From Triplophysa rosa (Eukaryota; Chordata; Actinopteri; Cypriniformes; Nemacheilidae), in the NCBI RefSeq assembly GCF_024868665.1, contig NC_079904.1:19629264-19693263 (forward strand): a stretch of 64,000 nucleotides of DNA, written 5' to 3'. The translations under genes were made by a program, and so were the position numbers. Below, piece by piece: positions 43,835-53,849 of the stretch (the stretch's first letter is position 1; each line of letters starts with the position of its first letter). The notes beneath the pieces are model-generated. The model was given only the letters and a program-made list of their open reading frames with translations. It was not told where the DNA came from and ran no database searches.

Positions 43835-44367
43835 GCTTCATATAGAGGAACGTGCTTCTGTGCTTTACTTCCTGAACACACTTGTACAGTTGCATAGGAA
43901 CAAGCTTGTTTAGCCGCTGCATCAGCAAGAGCATTACCTTTTGCTTCCATAGTATTAGTTGTTAGATGTGCTTTCACTTCGATCACAGCTAATTTCTTTG
44001 GAAGTTTCATGGCAAACATCAGATCTTTTACTAATCCAGCATGCTTAATGGGGGAACCAGCAGAGGTTAGAAACTGTCTACTTTTCCAAATGACACCAAA
44101 ATCATACCTGGAATCAGTGTAGATATTCGCAAACGATCCTGAAGCTAGCGTGCATGCTCTAGTTAAGGCTACTAGTTCTGCAGCTTGAGCTGAAAAATGA
44201 TCTGAAAGACGACCTGAAGCTACCACTTCAGTGGTGGAACTGACTGCATAACCTGCTCGTCTGTTACCTTCAATGACTTGAGCTGAACCATCAACAAACA
44301 TCTCCAATTCTGCATTCTCTATGGGAGTTTCTGTTACTTCACTCGTATGTAAGTGTAACACAATCAT
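43732..44367 (-). pseudogene. ERV RNase H and integrase start
   Basis: A 211-residue frame begins with RNase H: ELEMFVDGSAQVIEGNRRAG (first Asp), AQAAELVALTRAC (Glu), IYTDSRYDFGVIW (Asp), and the last Asp in GNALADAAAKQA. The domain looks complete. After that the frame passes through the linker and leaves the HHCC phase at about 43760. It is separated from RT by a frame slip around 44367-44485. Confidence 0.85.
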
Positions 44368-44484
44368 GAGTCATTTCTCCAACATCCTCTAAGACAACTT
44401 CAGTCATTGCAGACATCATACACCATGAGGATGGGTTCATGACTGGCGCATGCTGTAAAACAATGTTCGGGGCTGTGAGGGTTG

Positions 44485-45927
44485 TTAACCAATTTCCCCA
44501 ACGAGAGGAGGTGACAGAAGTGACCTTTGCTTGATTAGTGCGGACACTGCATGAGGGCATCTTAAGTTTACAGTCTGTCCTAACACCATTCCTGATGAAG
44601 CCTGAAGAGCTAGATGAACTGCCAGCACTGCTCTAAGACCTGGGCCCATACCTTGAGCGACTATGTCAAGTTTACCAGAATAGTAATGAATTGGGCGTAA
44701 ACTTCCCCCATGATCTTGCATTAGACATGCAGTCATAAAGCCTAAGTGTTCATGGACATAAAGCACGAAAGGTCTATCAGACTGTGCAATTCCTAATGCT
44801 GGTGCTTGACATAGTGCTTTCTTCAAATCATTGAAAGCTTTTAGATGAATTTCTTCCATGCAAACAGTATCAGAATCTTTAACCTGGCCTTTCAACAAGT
44901 CATAGAGCGGCTGAGCAATCGAGGCATAGTCTTCAATCCAAGGTCTACAGTAACCTGCTGTTCCTAAAAATGATTGCAGTGTTTTAATGTTAGTAGGTGA
45001 AGGTATGGCTTGGACTGAAGCAGCTCGATCCTGTGTAATGGATCTATTTCCTGCACCAATTGTTTGACCCAGAAACGTGACTTGATTTTTAGCAATTTGA
45101 GCTTTGAGAAAGTTGCATTTGTGTCCTCTTTTTTGCAGATAGTCCAACAATGCTGCCAATTCAGTTTGATGTACCTCGTGATCTGTTGAGGTAATCAAAA
45201 TATCATCGACATATTGAATCATAGTGGACTGTTTGACTGGACATTTTGGGTCACACAAATCACGCCTGACAGCCTCATGGTATATGGTCGGGGAATTTTT
45301 AAATCCCTGCAGCAAACGTGTCCACTGGTATTGCTCATAGTCAACTGTAAAAGCTAACCATGTCTGGCTGACAGAGTGTAAGGGTACAGAAAATAATCCA
45401 TTAGACATATCGATTACTGAAAAAGCCTCACGATCTAATGGTATGCCATTACAAATTGTAGATGGATCTGCTAGAAGGGGGGTGACTTTATCAATATGTT
45501 TATTGGCTACTCTGTAGTCTATGGTGAGTATCCATGTCCCATTGGATTTCTTGATGGGCAATATGGGTGAGTTACAGGGACTGTTGGTTTTAACTAGCAC
45601 TCCTTGCTTCAGCAATTTTTCTACAATAGGTTTGATTCCCTGTATAGCTTCCTTATTGATCGGATATTGTTTGGTAACAGGAGGTGGAGTTCCTGTCAAT
45701 TTGACTGGTTCTACGCTTGTCAAAAACCCGCAATCATCCTTGTCTTTAGCCCAAATTTGATGATTCTGTAAGAAAGCATACTCAGGAGTGGTTGCATTAT
45801 TGGTAGAAACTTGTGCTGAAGAAATCTTTATGCAAGCAGATTCTGAAGACATGTCTAAAATTAGATGTATTTGTCTCAGTAGATCCATGCCTAGAATTGC
45901 GCCTGTATTTAATGGAGCACATAGCAA
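44485..45927 (-). pseudogene. ERV protease end and reverse transcriptase
   Basis: A 480-residue open frame. It starts within the protease C-terminus (AILGMDLL, the G-x-D-L-type motif). RT follows: KQYPINKEAIQGIKPIVEKL, SPCNSPILPIKKSNGTWI, FSVIDMSNGLFSVPLH with the first catalytic Asp, and MIQYVDDILITS (YVDD, about residue 238). Then FLGQTIGAGNRSI and the connection domain (HYYSGKLDIVAQGMGPGLRA). The domain retains its three aspartates. The N-terminus is cut by a DIRS at 45940, so gag and most protease are gone. Confidence 0.9.
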
Positions 45928-46059
45928 TTTTGTTGTCAGAGTTCCCTTTCTGTCGGTCTCTCAACGTTGTGTCGAGCCGACAGATGGGGTTCGCTCTTGA
46001 GAACCTATCAACTTATGACTAGTTTAAAAAAGGCCAATGAAATGTGCATGCCGGACTCC

Positions 46060-46110
46060 GCCCCCTGATATCCGGGTATAAAAGGGAGACGGCGTGCTGC
46101 ATTCATTCAC
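46060..46110 (+). promoter_or_regulatory. DIRS leader TATA-type promoter, copy E
   Basis: GGGTATAAAAGGGAG (46074-46089) precedes the TTCATTCACC leader phrase by about 15 bp. The same arrangement is in the leaders at 4670 and 25240 and in the 3' blocks. DIRS elements carry internal promoters in this region; start sites were not measured. Confidence 0.55.
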
Positions 46111-46297
46111 CTTTTGTTCTTCGGAGCCTTCACACTGATCAACTTCGAGACTTCAATCTCTACGCCGATTTACTTCTGGAATCTTATGACGTGGTGCAGC
46201 GGACGGTCCCTTCCTGCAGCGACTTTCCCCTGGGCGTCTCGGCAGTTCCAGAAGTGTTCGGTTTTTTTTCTAAAAGAGCAAATTTCTCCAGCGTGGC

Positions 46298-46584
46298 ATG
46301 TCCCGCTGTTCTCATAGGTGCAACACACTCATCGAGGAGGGGGACGGACACGATGTCTGCTTCCAGTACGCTGGGGCAGACGTTGTGGATACGTCCTACT
46401 CGCAATGCGGGCGGTTGACAATTCAGACGTTGCGTCACAGGCGCTGTGTTCCTACAGGGCTCAGCCACCACCTCGTCTGCTCCCTGTTCCGTGACGGCAG
46501 GACTACGGCCCTGCCGCCCGCTACGGCAAGCAGCGAGGGTGATATGAGGATCACTGTGAGCGCATATCCGCCAGCCACTGGCCC
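46298..46584 (+). pseudogene. DIRS gag N-terminus, copy E
   Basis: From the ATG at 46298 it reads MSRCSHRCNTLIEEGDGHDV, like the copy at 37.35 kb, but the second zinc-ribbon cysteines are damaged (CFQYAGADV instead of CVRCLGVQH, and YSQCG for CPHCG). Sequence passes into LINE at about 46585. Confidence 0.75.
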
Positions 46585-47062
46585 TGAACAGCTGAAAACC
46601 CGGCAGATGTAACGCGCTGTCCGGTATGGTGTCATTGAGCCATGTTTCTGTGAAACACAGCGCAGCGGAGTTGGAAAAATCTTTGTTTGTCCTGGTGAGT
46701 AAGAGTATTTCGTCCATTTTGTTGGTAAGCGAGCGGACATTCGCCAGGTGTATACTAGGCAGCAGGGTCCTAAATCCACGTCGTCGGAGTCTGACGAGCA
46801 CACCCGCTCACTTTCCCCGCTTGCGTCTATTACAGCGTTTGTATAGAGCTGCCGCTCCTCCGATTAAAATGTCCAGTAAGACGTCTGAATTTTCAAAATT
46901 AGGGAAAAGATTGATAGAAGGGCATTGCTTAATGTTAAGTAATTCGTCCCTGGAAAAAGTGATTAAAGAAGAGTAGCTCAAAACATGAAAAACAAACAAA
47001 AAAGACATAAGTACTAGAGCGCTCCAAACCGAGGCAGCCATCCGCGGCGCCATCTTGTGGTT
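46585..47062 (-). pseudogene. LINE 5' ORF start and endonuclease fragment inside DIRS copy E
   Basis: The minus strand begins near 47062 and has an 87-codon start (MPCNHKMAPRMAASVWSALV, hydrophobic), then LPSIHLANVRSLTNKMDEIL and ALCFTETWLNDTIPDSALHL. These are the first endonuclease blocks of a non-LTR element, with the catalytic Asn and Glu present. Only the 5' fraction remains, which is the opposite of normal LINE 5' truncation. The 3' end and the adjacent DIRS gag/RT were probably removed together. Confidence 0.8.
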
Positions 47063-47065
47063 ACA

Positions 47066-47763
47066 TGGCATCCTTGGCGGGGGTGGTCCCCCTCGGGTAG
47101 ATGCACATGCAACCGCTCCAACACTGGCTACAGAGTCAGGTTCCTTGGAGAGCGTGGCAAACCGGCAGCAGGCGTATGGTCATCACGCCTGCCTGCCGAC
47201 GCACCCTAACCCCATGGTCTTCTATGACCTTTTTGCGGACAGGAGTCCCCCTAGGGCAGGTGTCAAGACACGTCGTGGTGACGACAGATGACTCCCTGCA
47301 GGGTTGGGGTGCCGTGTGCAACGGGCACACAGTGTCGGGGCGGTGGACGGGTCGCCGCCTGCGTTGGCATATCAACTGCCTAGAGTTGTGGGCTGTGCTA
47401 CTTGCACTGAGGAGGTTACAACCTCTCGTGTGGGGCAAACACGTGCTGGTCCGGACGGACAGCACAGCTGCCGTGGCGTATATCAATCGTCAGGGTGGCG
47501 TTCGCTCACGGCAGCTAACACGACTCACCCGACGCCTCCTTCTTTGAAGTCAGCAGGTGATCAGCTCCCTGCGAGCCACACACATCCCAGGCATCCTGAA
47601 CCAGACAGCCGAAGCGCTCTCTTGTCAGTCGACGCCTCGTGGAGAGTGGCGACTCCATCCCCGCGCCAGCTCATTTGGGAGCAGTTCGGCCAGGCACAGG
47701 TGGACCTGTTGCCTCCCCGGACTCCACCCATTGTCCGCTTTGGTACTCCCTGACCGAGGGACC
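47066..47763 (+). pseudogene. DIRS connection and RNase H, copy E first part
   Basis: It resumes at the connection region and has RNase H blocks ASRHVVVTTDDSLQGWGAVC (Asp), INCLELWAVLLALRR (Glu) and VLVRTDSTAAVAYINRQGG (Asp). It is open at 47101-47547 (148 residues). A stop (TGA, 47545-47547) ends the frame, and an LTR-like block interrupts at 47764. Confidence 0.85.
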
Positions 47764-49207
47764 TGTAAGGTATGGTCGGATCAAAGTTTACCAGCTGTGA
47801 TCATAAAGCACAGTAACCTCTCAGCCGGCCTACGACCAGGCACCAACAAGTCTGGCCAACAGTCCTATTCTCAACACCTTCATCACTGACCAGGACAGAT
47901 TCGTATACTCTCCCCTGGACTTCAAAGGACTTCAAAGTGAGAAAAGCCATGTGGCCCCCAGGGACTGAGAGCCTCAAATTCTTCCAAAATAATGTCTCTT
48001 TCTCTTTCCTTAGCCACAAAAGACTGGTTTAAAGTGTATACACATGTATCTCTACATTGTTATTCTCCTTCACCTATAACCTCAAAGGTATTTGTGCTTA
48101 GTGGTATTCTGTGTATATTTACATTCTTGTCCAAACTACAGGTCAATGTAATTGTAACCCTTTCATGTTTCATATCTACGTGTTTCCCTTTTCATTTCTT
48201 AGAATATGGTGTATAGCACAGTAATGTATTTTATACCATACTCATTTTATTCTATTCTAAGTCTATTCCTGCTCCAAACTCCCAGGCGACCATAAATGCA
48301 AATGAGTTAGTGTGCCGGACAAAGAAACATGTTTTCGCGCCCAAAACCATCTCATCACATTGGATCGACCACCTTGGAGGGGCGTGACGCCCTCTGTGTT
48401 AAAACATCTGAACACGCAGGAAAGCTTGCTCTTTTGTGTATGTTTGTTCGCTTGTGTGTGTTCGAGCTTGTGTGTGTTCGCGCTCGTGCACGTTCGCTCG
48501 CTCATTTATTTCAACCTCTCGAGACCTGTCTCTCCTCGGAGACAGCTTCTTCCGGCAGTTTGCTTCAGCTAAATCCGACGGACTCATGGCTTGCTCCGAA
48601 CACATCAGGACCCTTTGATATGCGCGCCAGCACGTGTCCCGAGAAACAAAGAAGCCAATGCAAGTATCTGAACTATTGCTAACTAGTTGCGTATAAGCTT
48701 TGTCCCTTTTAAATAAGGAGATTGTCCTCGATGGTTCGTGCAGATGTGAACAGCTGATTTAATACTGCCATTTTCTTTGCTTTATCTATTTCTTACATTC
48801 TCTACTGTTTTACGTTTTTATGTTTGTTTGTTAATGTTTGTTTTTTGTTAGCTAGTTGATTTTATTTCCCCCATAGTGTAGATAAATAAACCGCATTTGT
48901 ATCCACGCTCGAATCGTTTCTGTGTTTACTTATCACATATCAACGTCACTTAAACTGCTTGATTTCGTTAAGATTTCTGAAGTGGTACTGTACTACAGTA
49001 AGAATATTGTTCATCCAAGGCCAGGAAAGTAATATTTCTTAGAGTTAATATACGATCTGCTGATCACTCGCTGGACGAGTACATTGTCTGTCACTATTAA
49101 TTCTGCTGCATCAGTTAAAGTGTATAAAATAGGTAATGGTTAATAACCATTAATTATACGTATGTTACTGTGGTTAAAGTCATAGTTTCCCCGAAATACA
49201 CTATACA
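47764..49207. mobile_element. LTR-like insertion in DIRS copy E (possible solo LTR)
   Basis: The 1444-bp block interrupts DIRS sequence that continues on both sides (compare the uninterrupted 51445-51470). It starts TGTAAGGTATGG and ends ATACACTATACA, with TG...CA ends. GATAAATAAACCGC (48883-48896) could be its polyadenylation signal, and a GT-rich stretch lies at 48440-48500. No clean target duplication is seen and no internal coding region exists. Gypsy- or BEL-like solo LTR is a reasonable guess. Confidence 0.5.
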
Positions 49208-49945
49208 CCCCTCAGCACGGATGCCCTTGCGCACATCTGGCCGCGGGACAAGCGGAAGTATGCCTTCCCCCCAGTGAGCCGCATTGCACAGACCCTGTGC
49301 AAGGTCAGGGAAGAGGAGCATCAAGTGGTACTAGTTGCGCCCTACTAGCCCAACCGGACTTGGTTCTCAGAGCTGGTGCTTCTGATAACAACTCCCCCCT
49401 GGCCGATTCCCCTGACAGACGACCTTCTGTCACAGGAGAAGGGCACGTAATGGCATCCCAGGCAGACCCCTGGAACTTCCATGTCTGGACGGGACGAGAA
49501 GATCCTGAGTGGCCCACCCCCTGCGATGGTTGGGACATCTCTCAGGCTAGGGCCTCGGCTACTAGGCGGCTATACGCCCATAAGTGGCGCCTCTTCACGT
49601 CCTGGTGCTCTTCTCGAAGAGAAGACCCGCGGAGTTGCTCGATCGGGAACGTGCTGTCCTTTCCTCAAGAGAGACTGGAGAGTAACCTCTCCCCCCTCCT
49701 CACTGGGAGTGTATGTAGCCGCTATGGCCGCTCATCACAACCCAGTTGCTGGGAAGCCTCTGGGACAGCATGACCTGGTCATTAGGTTCCTAAGGGGCGC
49801 AAGAAGGTGACCGCCTCATCCGCGCCCCATACCCTCTTGCGACCTAGGTAGCGGGCCTCAAGAGCCCCCCCCCCTTCGAGCCCATCGGAGCTGACGCTCT
49901 TTCTCACCTCACGATAAAGACGGCTCTCCTGATGGCGCTCACCTC
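49208..49945 (+). pseudogene. DIRS recombinase N-terminal half, copy E first part
   Basis: After the RNase H tail (VRRIAQTLCKVREEEHQVVL in shifting frames, about 49270-49340) the frame at 49297-49773 carries SQARASATRRLYAHKWRLFT and SCSIGNVLSFPQERLES. It shifts and ends in MALTSKR at about 49950. The catalytic boxes are absent, because the sequence jumps to gag/RT at about 49946. Confidence 0.8.
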
Positions 49946-49949
49946 CAAG

Positions 49950-50740
49950 AGGCAAGGGATCCGCACTGCTCGTCATTGAACCACCGCCTGAGAGGTCGAT
50001 GAAGCAGATCATACCCCTACCTCCTGTCTCGGTCCCTTGGAGACTGACTAGAGCCCCCAAACCGTCACGGGGCTACGGGATACGATCCGTCTCGGCTACG
50101 TGATACAACTTACCAGACGCCCGCTCAAGTTTGGGACATCCTCTTACCTCAGTCAGAGGCGAGGATGCTCCCGTGGTTCGGGCCAGGGTCACCACCCCTC
50201 TGGCAAGCGATCGTGCTCGTCCCTCTGGCCGAGATGTTCAATGGGTTCTGCAGCCCGTACTTCATCGTCCCCAAAAAGGGGGGTTGCTAGATCTGCTTAC
50301 CCTGAACAGGCACCTACTCAAGCTTCCGTTCAGGATGCTCACGCAGAAGCGCATCCTGGCATCTACCAGATGTCAAGATTGGTTCATGCAATCGATCTGA
50401 AGGACGCTTACTTTCATGTCTCACTATCGAGTGCGGGCATATCAGTACAGAGTCCTCCCTTTCGGTCTGTCCCTGTCCCCACAAGTCTTCACGAAGATCG
50501 TGGAAGCTGCCCTCACTCCCCCTGGGGAGAGAGGTGTGTGGGTACTAACTATCTCGACGACTGGCTCGTCTGGGCACACTCACGAGATCTGTTGTGTACA
50601 CACAGGGACCTAGTGCTCCAGCACCTAGATCGGTTGGGACCACAGGTCAACCGAGAAAAGAGCAAGCTCTCCCCTGTGCAGAGCATCCTCTTTCTCAGTA
50701 TGGAACTCGACTATGTCTCCATTACAGCATGACTGACTCA
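49950..50740 (+). pseudogene. DIRS reverse transcriptase, copy E second part
   Basis: It begins with the segment upstream of RT (GIRTARH, equivalent to 1206-1240 in copy A), then EMFNGFCSPYFIVPKKGG (50230-50285), LTQKRILASTRCQDWFM, AIDLKDAYFHVS, and VLPFGLSLSPQVFTKIVEAAL (50450-50515). The active site NYLDDWLVW (50546-50572) retains both aspartates. NREKSKLSPVQSILFLSMEL follows. Single-base slips alternate the frame around 50285, 50395 and 50430. Confidence 0.85.
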
Positions 50741-50744
50741 GAGC

Positions 50745-51764
50745 ACGCTCAGTCAGTGTTGAACTGCCTGAAACACTTCAGGCAGTCAGCGGTCCCCCTG
50801 AAACTTTCAGAGGCTCCAGGGCACATGGCGTCCTCAGTGGTCCCCCTCGGGTCGATGCACATGCGACCACTCCAACACTGGCTACAGAGTCGGGTTCCCT
50901 GGAGAGCGTGAGACACCGGCAGCAGGCAAATGATCATCACGCCTTTCTGCCGACGCACCCTAACCCCCTGGTCTTCAATGACCTTCTTGCGTACAGGGTC
51001 CCCCTAGGGCAGATGCAAGGCACGTCGTGGTGATGACGGATGCCTCCCTGCAGGGTTGGGGTGCCGTGTGCAATGGGCACGCAGTGTCGGGGCGGTGGAC
51101 GGGCCCCCGCCTGTGTTGGCATATCAACTGCCTATAGTTGTTGGCTGTGCTACTTGCACTGAAGAGGTTGCAACCTCTCGTGCAGGGCAAGCACATGCTG
51201 GTCTGGTCACGACTTGCCCGACGCCTCCTCCTCTGGAGTCAGCAGGTGACAACGTCCTTGCGGGCCACATTCATCCCGGGCGACCTGAACCAGACAGTCG
51301 ACGCGCTCTCTCATCAGTCGACGCCTCGCGGAGAGTGGCGACTCCATCCCTGCGCAGTCCGGCTCATATGGGAGCGGTTTGGCCAGGCGTAGGTGGACCT
51401 GTTTGCCTCCCCGGACTCCACCCATTGCCCGCTTTGGTACTCCCTGACCGAGGGTCCCCTTGGCACAGATGCCTTAGCGCACAGCTGGCCGCGAGACAAG
51501 TGGAAGTACGCCTTCCCCCCAGTGAGCCTCATTGCACAGATTCTGTGCAATGTCAGGGAAGAGGAGCATCAAGTGTTACTAGTTGCGCCCTACTGGCCCA
51601 ACCGGACTTGGTTCACAGAGCTGATACTTCTGACGACAACTCCACCCTGGCCGATTCCCCTGACGAAGGACCTTCTTTCGCAGGGGAAGGGCACGTTGTG
51701 GCACCCGAGACCAGACCTCTGGAACCTCCATGTCTGGCTCCTGGACGGGACGAGGAGATCCTGA
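50745..51764 (+). pseudogene. DIRS RNase H and C-terminal region, copy E second part
   Basis: Blocks LGSMHMRPLQHWLQSRVPWR (50852-50912), HVVVMTDASLQGWGAVCNGH (51020-51085), then a stop in place of the ELWA Glu region (CL*LLAVLLALKR at 51128-51165). The SDSTTAVAYINRQGG block is deleted (51205-51215). The C-terminal LLVAPYWPNRTWFTELILL is open at 51393-51764. The missing Asp block and Glu change mean RNase H is dead. Confidence 0.82.
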
Positions 51765-52772
51765 GTGGCCTACCCCCGGCGGTGGTTGAGACCATAACTC
51801 AGGCTAGGGCCCCTGCCACTAGGCAGCTGTACGCCTTGAAGTGGCGCCTCTTCTCATCCTGGTGTTCTTCTCGAGGAGAAGACCCACAGAGATGCTCGAT
51901 CGGGAACGTGCTGTCCTTCCTACAAGAGAGACTTAAGAGAAATCTCTTCCCTTCCACACTTAAAATGTATGTAGCCGCCATCGCCGCACATCACGAACCA
52001 GTTGCTGGCAAGTCTCTAGGACAGCATGACCTGGTCATTATGTTCCTAAGGGGCGCAAGAAGGCTGAATCCGCCTCGTCCGCACTCCGTGCCCTCTTGGA
52101 ACCTTGAAGTGGTCCTGAGGGGCCTCCAGAGGCCCACCTTAGAGCCCCTGGGAGATGCCGCTCTTTCTCATCTTACAATGAAGACGGCTCTCCTGGTGGC
52201 GCTCACCTCCAATCAAGAGGGTAGGGGACCTAAAAGCATTTTCAGTGTCCACAGAGTGCCTGGAATTCGGGCCTGGAGACTCTCACGTGATCCTGAGACC
52301 ACGGCATGTCTACATGCCCAAAGTTCCCACCACTCCCTTTCGTGACCAGGTGGTGAACTTACAGGTGCTCCCCACTGGGGAGGAAGACCCAACCCCATCC
52401 GTGTTGTGTCCAGTATGCACATTGCGCCTCTACTTGGACTGCACGCAGAGCTTCAGAAGCTCTGAGCAGCTCTTTGTCTGTTTTGGAGGTCAGCAGAAGG
52501 GGAGGGCTGTCTCCAAACAGACACTGGCGCACTGGATTGTGGACGCCATTGCTACAGTGTACCAGTCTCAAGATCGCCCGTGCCCGTTGGCAGTGAGGGC
52601 ACACTCCACCTGGGGTGTAGCCTCCTCGTGGGCACTGGCTCAGGGCGCCTCTCTGGCAGACATCTGCAGAGCTGCGGGTTGGGCTACGCCCAACACCTTC
52701 ATGTGGTTCTACAACCTCCGCGTGGAACCGTGTCAGCCCATGTCTTGCAGGGAAACAGGTAAGAAACGGTGA
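51712..52772 (+). pseudogene. DIRS tyrosine recombinase, copy E, frameshift and Arg-to-Trp change
   Basis: N-terminal core-binding sequence (TRQLYALKWRLFSSWCSSRG) is followed by catalytic-domain start at 52190-52230. An extra A in CTCCAATCAAGAGGG shifts the frame right at the first catalytic Arg (related copy: IKRVGDLQ). The second half is open at 52245-52772. There the H-x-x-R box reads AHSTWGVASS (about 52595-52625), so its arginine is tryptophan. The tyrosine in MWFYNL (52700-52720) remains. Both changes predict loss of strand-transfer activity. Confidence 0.88.
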
Positions 52773-53454
52773 CCGGTAGGGCATACGCCTGCAAAAGCGC
52801 CTTCCCCCCTTCCCTCTAGGTGGGTCAGTGTGCTATTTCCGCCTCCCTTCTTCCCCCCACTGGGTGAAGAATAGGCATTCCATCCATCACTAAGCACCTT
52901 CCTGGGGGCCAGGCTGGGCAGAGCAGCCCTGCCCCCTTAGGCCGGGTACCAGTTGAGTTATCTACCACATAGCTCTAACCGGACCTAGTGCTCCAGATGT
53001 GGTAACCCCCCACTGGGTGGTTCGGTCTGATGTATCCCACCTCAGCAACCCATGACCTCCCTATGTGAACTTCCACCTTGCGGTTAACTCCTTCAGTCCG
53101 CATATTTTCCCATGAGTTCTCCCCTGATGGCGAGACCATGTTGGTGTCTCCACTAATCTCCTCCCTACGGCAGGAAGTGGTCTCTGTAGCGCATTTCCTC
53201 AGTGAGGAAATAACGCTTACCCAGTGGCCCTTACGGTGTTGGGCGGCTTCTCGCTGTTAGAGAAACAAGGCCTCCGCCTGTGACGGCCGGTGGTAGGGGG
53301 CTTCCCACCTTTTTGGTAAAAGCTCTGGGGCCCCCCTATTTCTCCACTGGATGGTCACAAATTTCGCAATGGCGCTCACGTCTGACACGCCTAGGCCAGT
53401 CAGCGTCACCTCGCTAGAGATTGTGACGCGGCACAGCGCCGTGGAGTTTTCCAG
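52773..53454 (+). other. DIRS 3' untranslated region, copy E
   Basis: It matches copies A and D after the recombinase, for example GCAGAGCAGCCCTGCCCCCT (52919-52938) and CTTACCCAGTGGCC (53215-53228). No coding frame. Confidence 0.65.
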
Positions 53455-53812
53455 AGGAACCCCATCTGTCGGTTCGACACAACGTCGAGAGATGTATGTA
53501 ACCTCAGTTCCCTGATGGAGGGAACGAGACGTTGTGTCCTTCATGCCACAACGCTGGCCACCCACCGCAGTGGTCGAGGGATGCTCTCAGGCTCCTCAGC
53601 CCAAAAGGTGAATGAATGAGCATGCCGTCTTCCTTTTATACCCGGATATCCGGGGCGGAGTCCGGCATGCAAATTTCATTCGCCAATTTCATTGGCCTTT
53701 TCCAAAGTCAGAAGATGAAAGGTTCTCAAGACAAACCCTATCTTTCGGTTCGACACAACGTCTCGTTCCCTCCATCAGGGAACTGAGGTTACATACGTAA
53801 CCAAGACGTTTT
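53455..53812 (+). repeat. DIRS internal complementary region and 3' terminal repeat, copy E
   Basis: Two CCCATCTGTCGG/CCCTATCTTTCGG motif regions (53460 and 53745) surround a TATA-like leader in reverse orientation (CCTTTTATACCC). The complementary GGTTACATACGTAACC lies at 53784-53799, as in copies A and D. Confidence 0.8.
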
Positions 53813-53849
53813 ACAGATAGAAGAAATTTCATTTGTAGATAAGGAAAGA

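Larger units (their letters stand above)
40351..45940 (-). mobile_element. Endogenous retrovirus, 5' end missing
   Basis: Minus-strand order is protease/RT (45927-44485), RNase H (44367-43732), integrase (43834-42780), env (42277-40989), polypurine tract (about 40909-40920) and 3' LTR (40906-40351). Gag, primer-binding site and 5' LTR are absent because the element stops at 45940, where a DIRS begins. The RT motif YVDD, gamma-type env transmembrane motifs and integrase GPH/F-like C-terminus suggest a gamma/epsilon-like fish ERV. All frames are disrupted. No target duplication can be judged. Confidence 0.9.
45941..53812 (+). mobile_element. Hybrid DIRS array (copy E), two fused copies with insertions
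   Basis: It starts with the DIRS 5' terminus (GTTCCCTTTCTGTCGG at 45941) and ends with a 3' terminal block at 53812. The inside is rearranged: gag start (46298-46584), LINE piece (46585-47062, -), connection/RNase H (47066-47763), LTR-like insertion (47764-49207), recombinase N-terminus (49297-49945). Then RT resumes at 49950 and RNase H, recombinase and 3' end follow. The left flank is ERV pol and the right flank is LINE, and neither continues across. Confidence 0.85.

Noticed and set aside
51056..52345. One continuous 429-residue plus-strand protein
   Set aside because: Its first half is read out of phase through RNase H; only the second part is in phase with the recombinase, ending at a frameshift.
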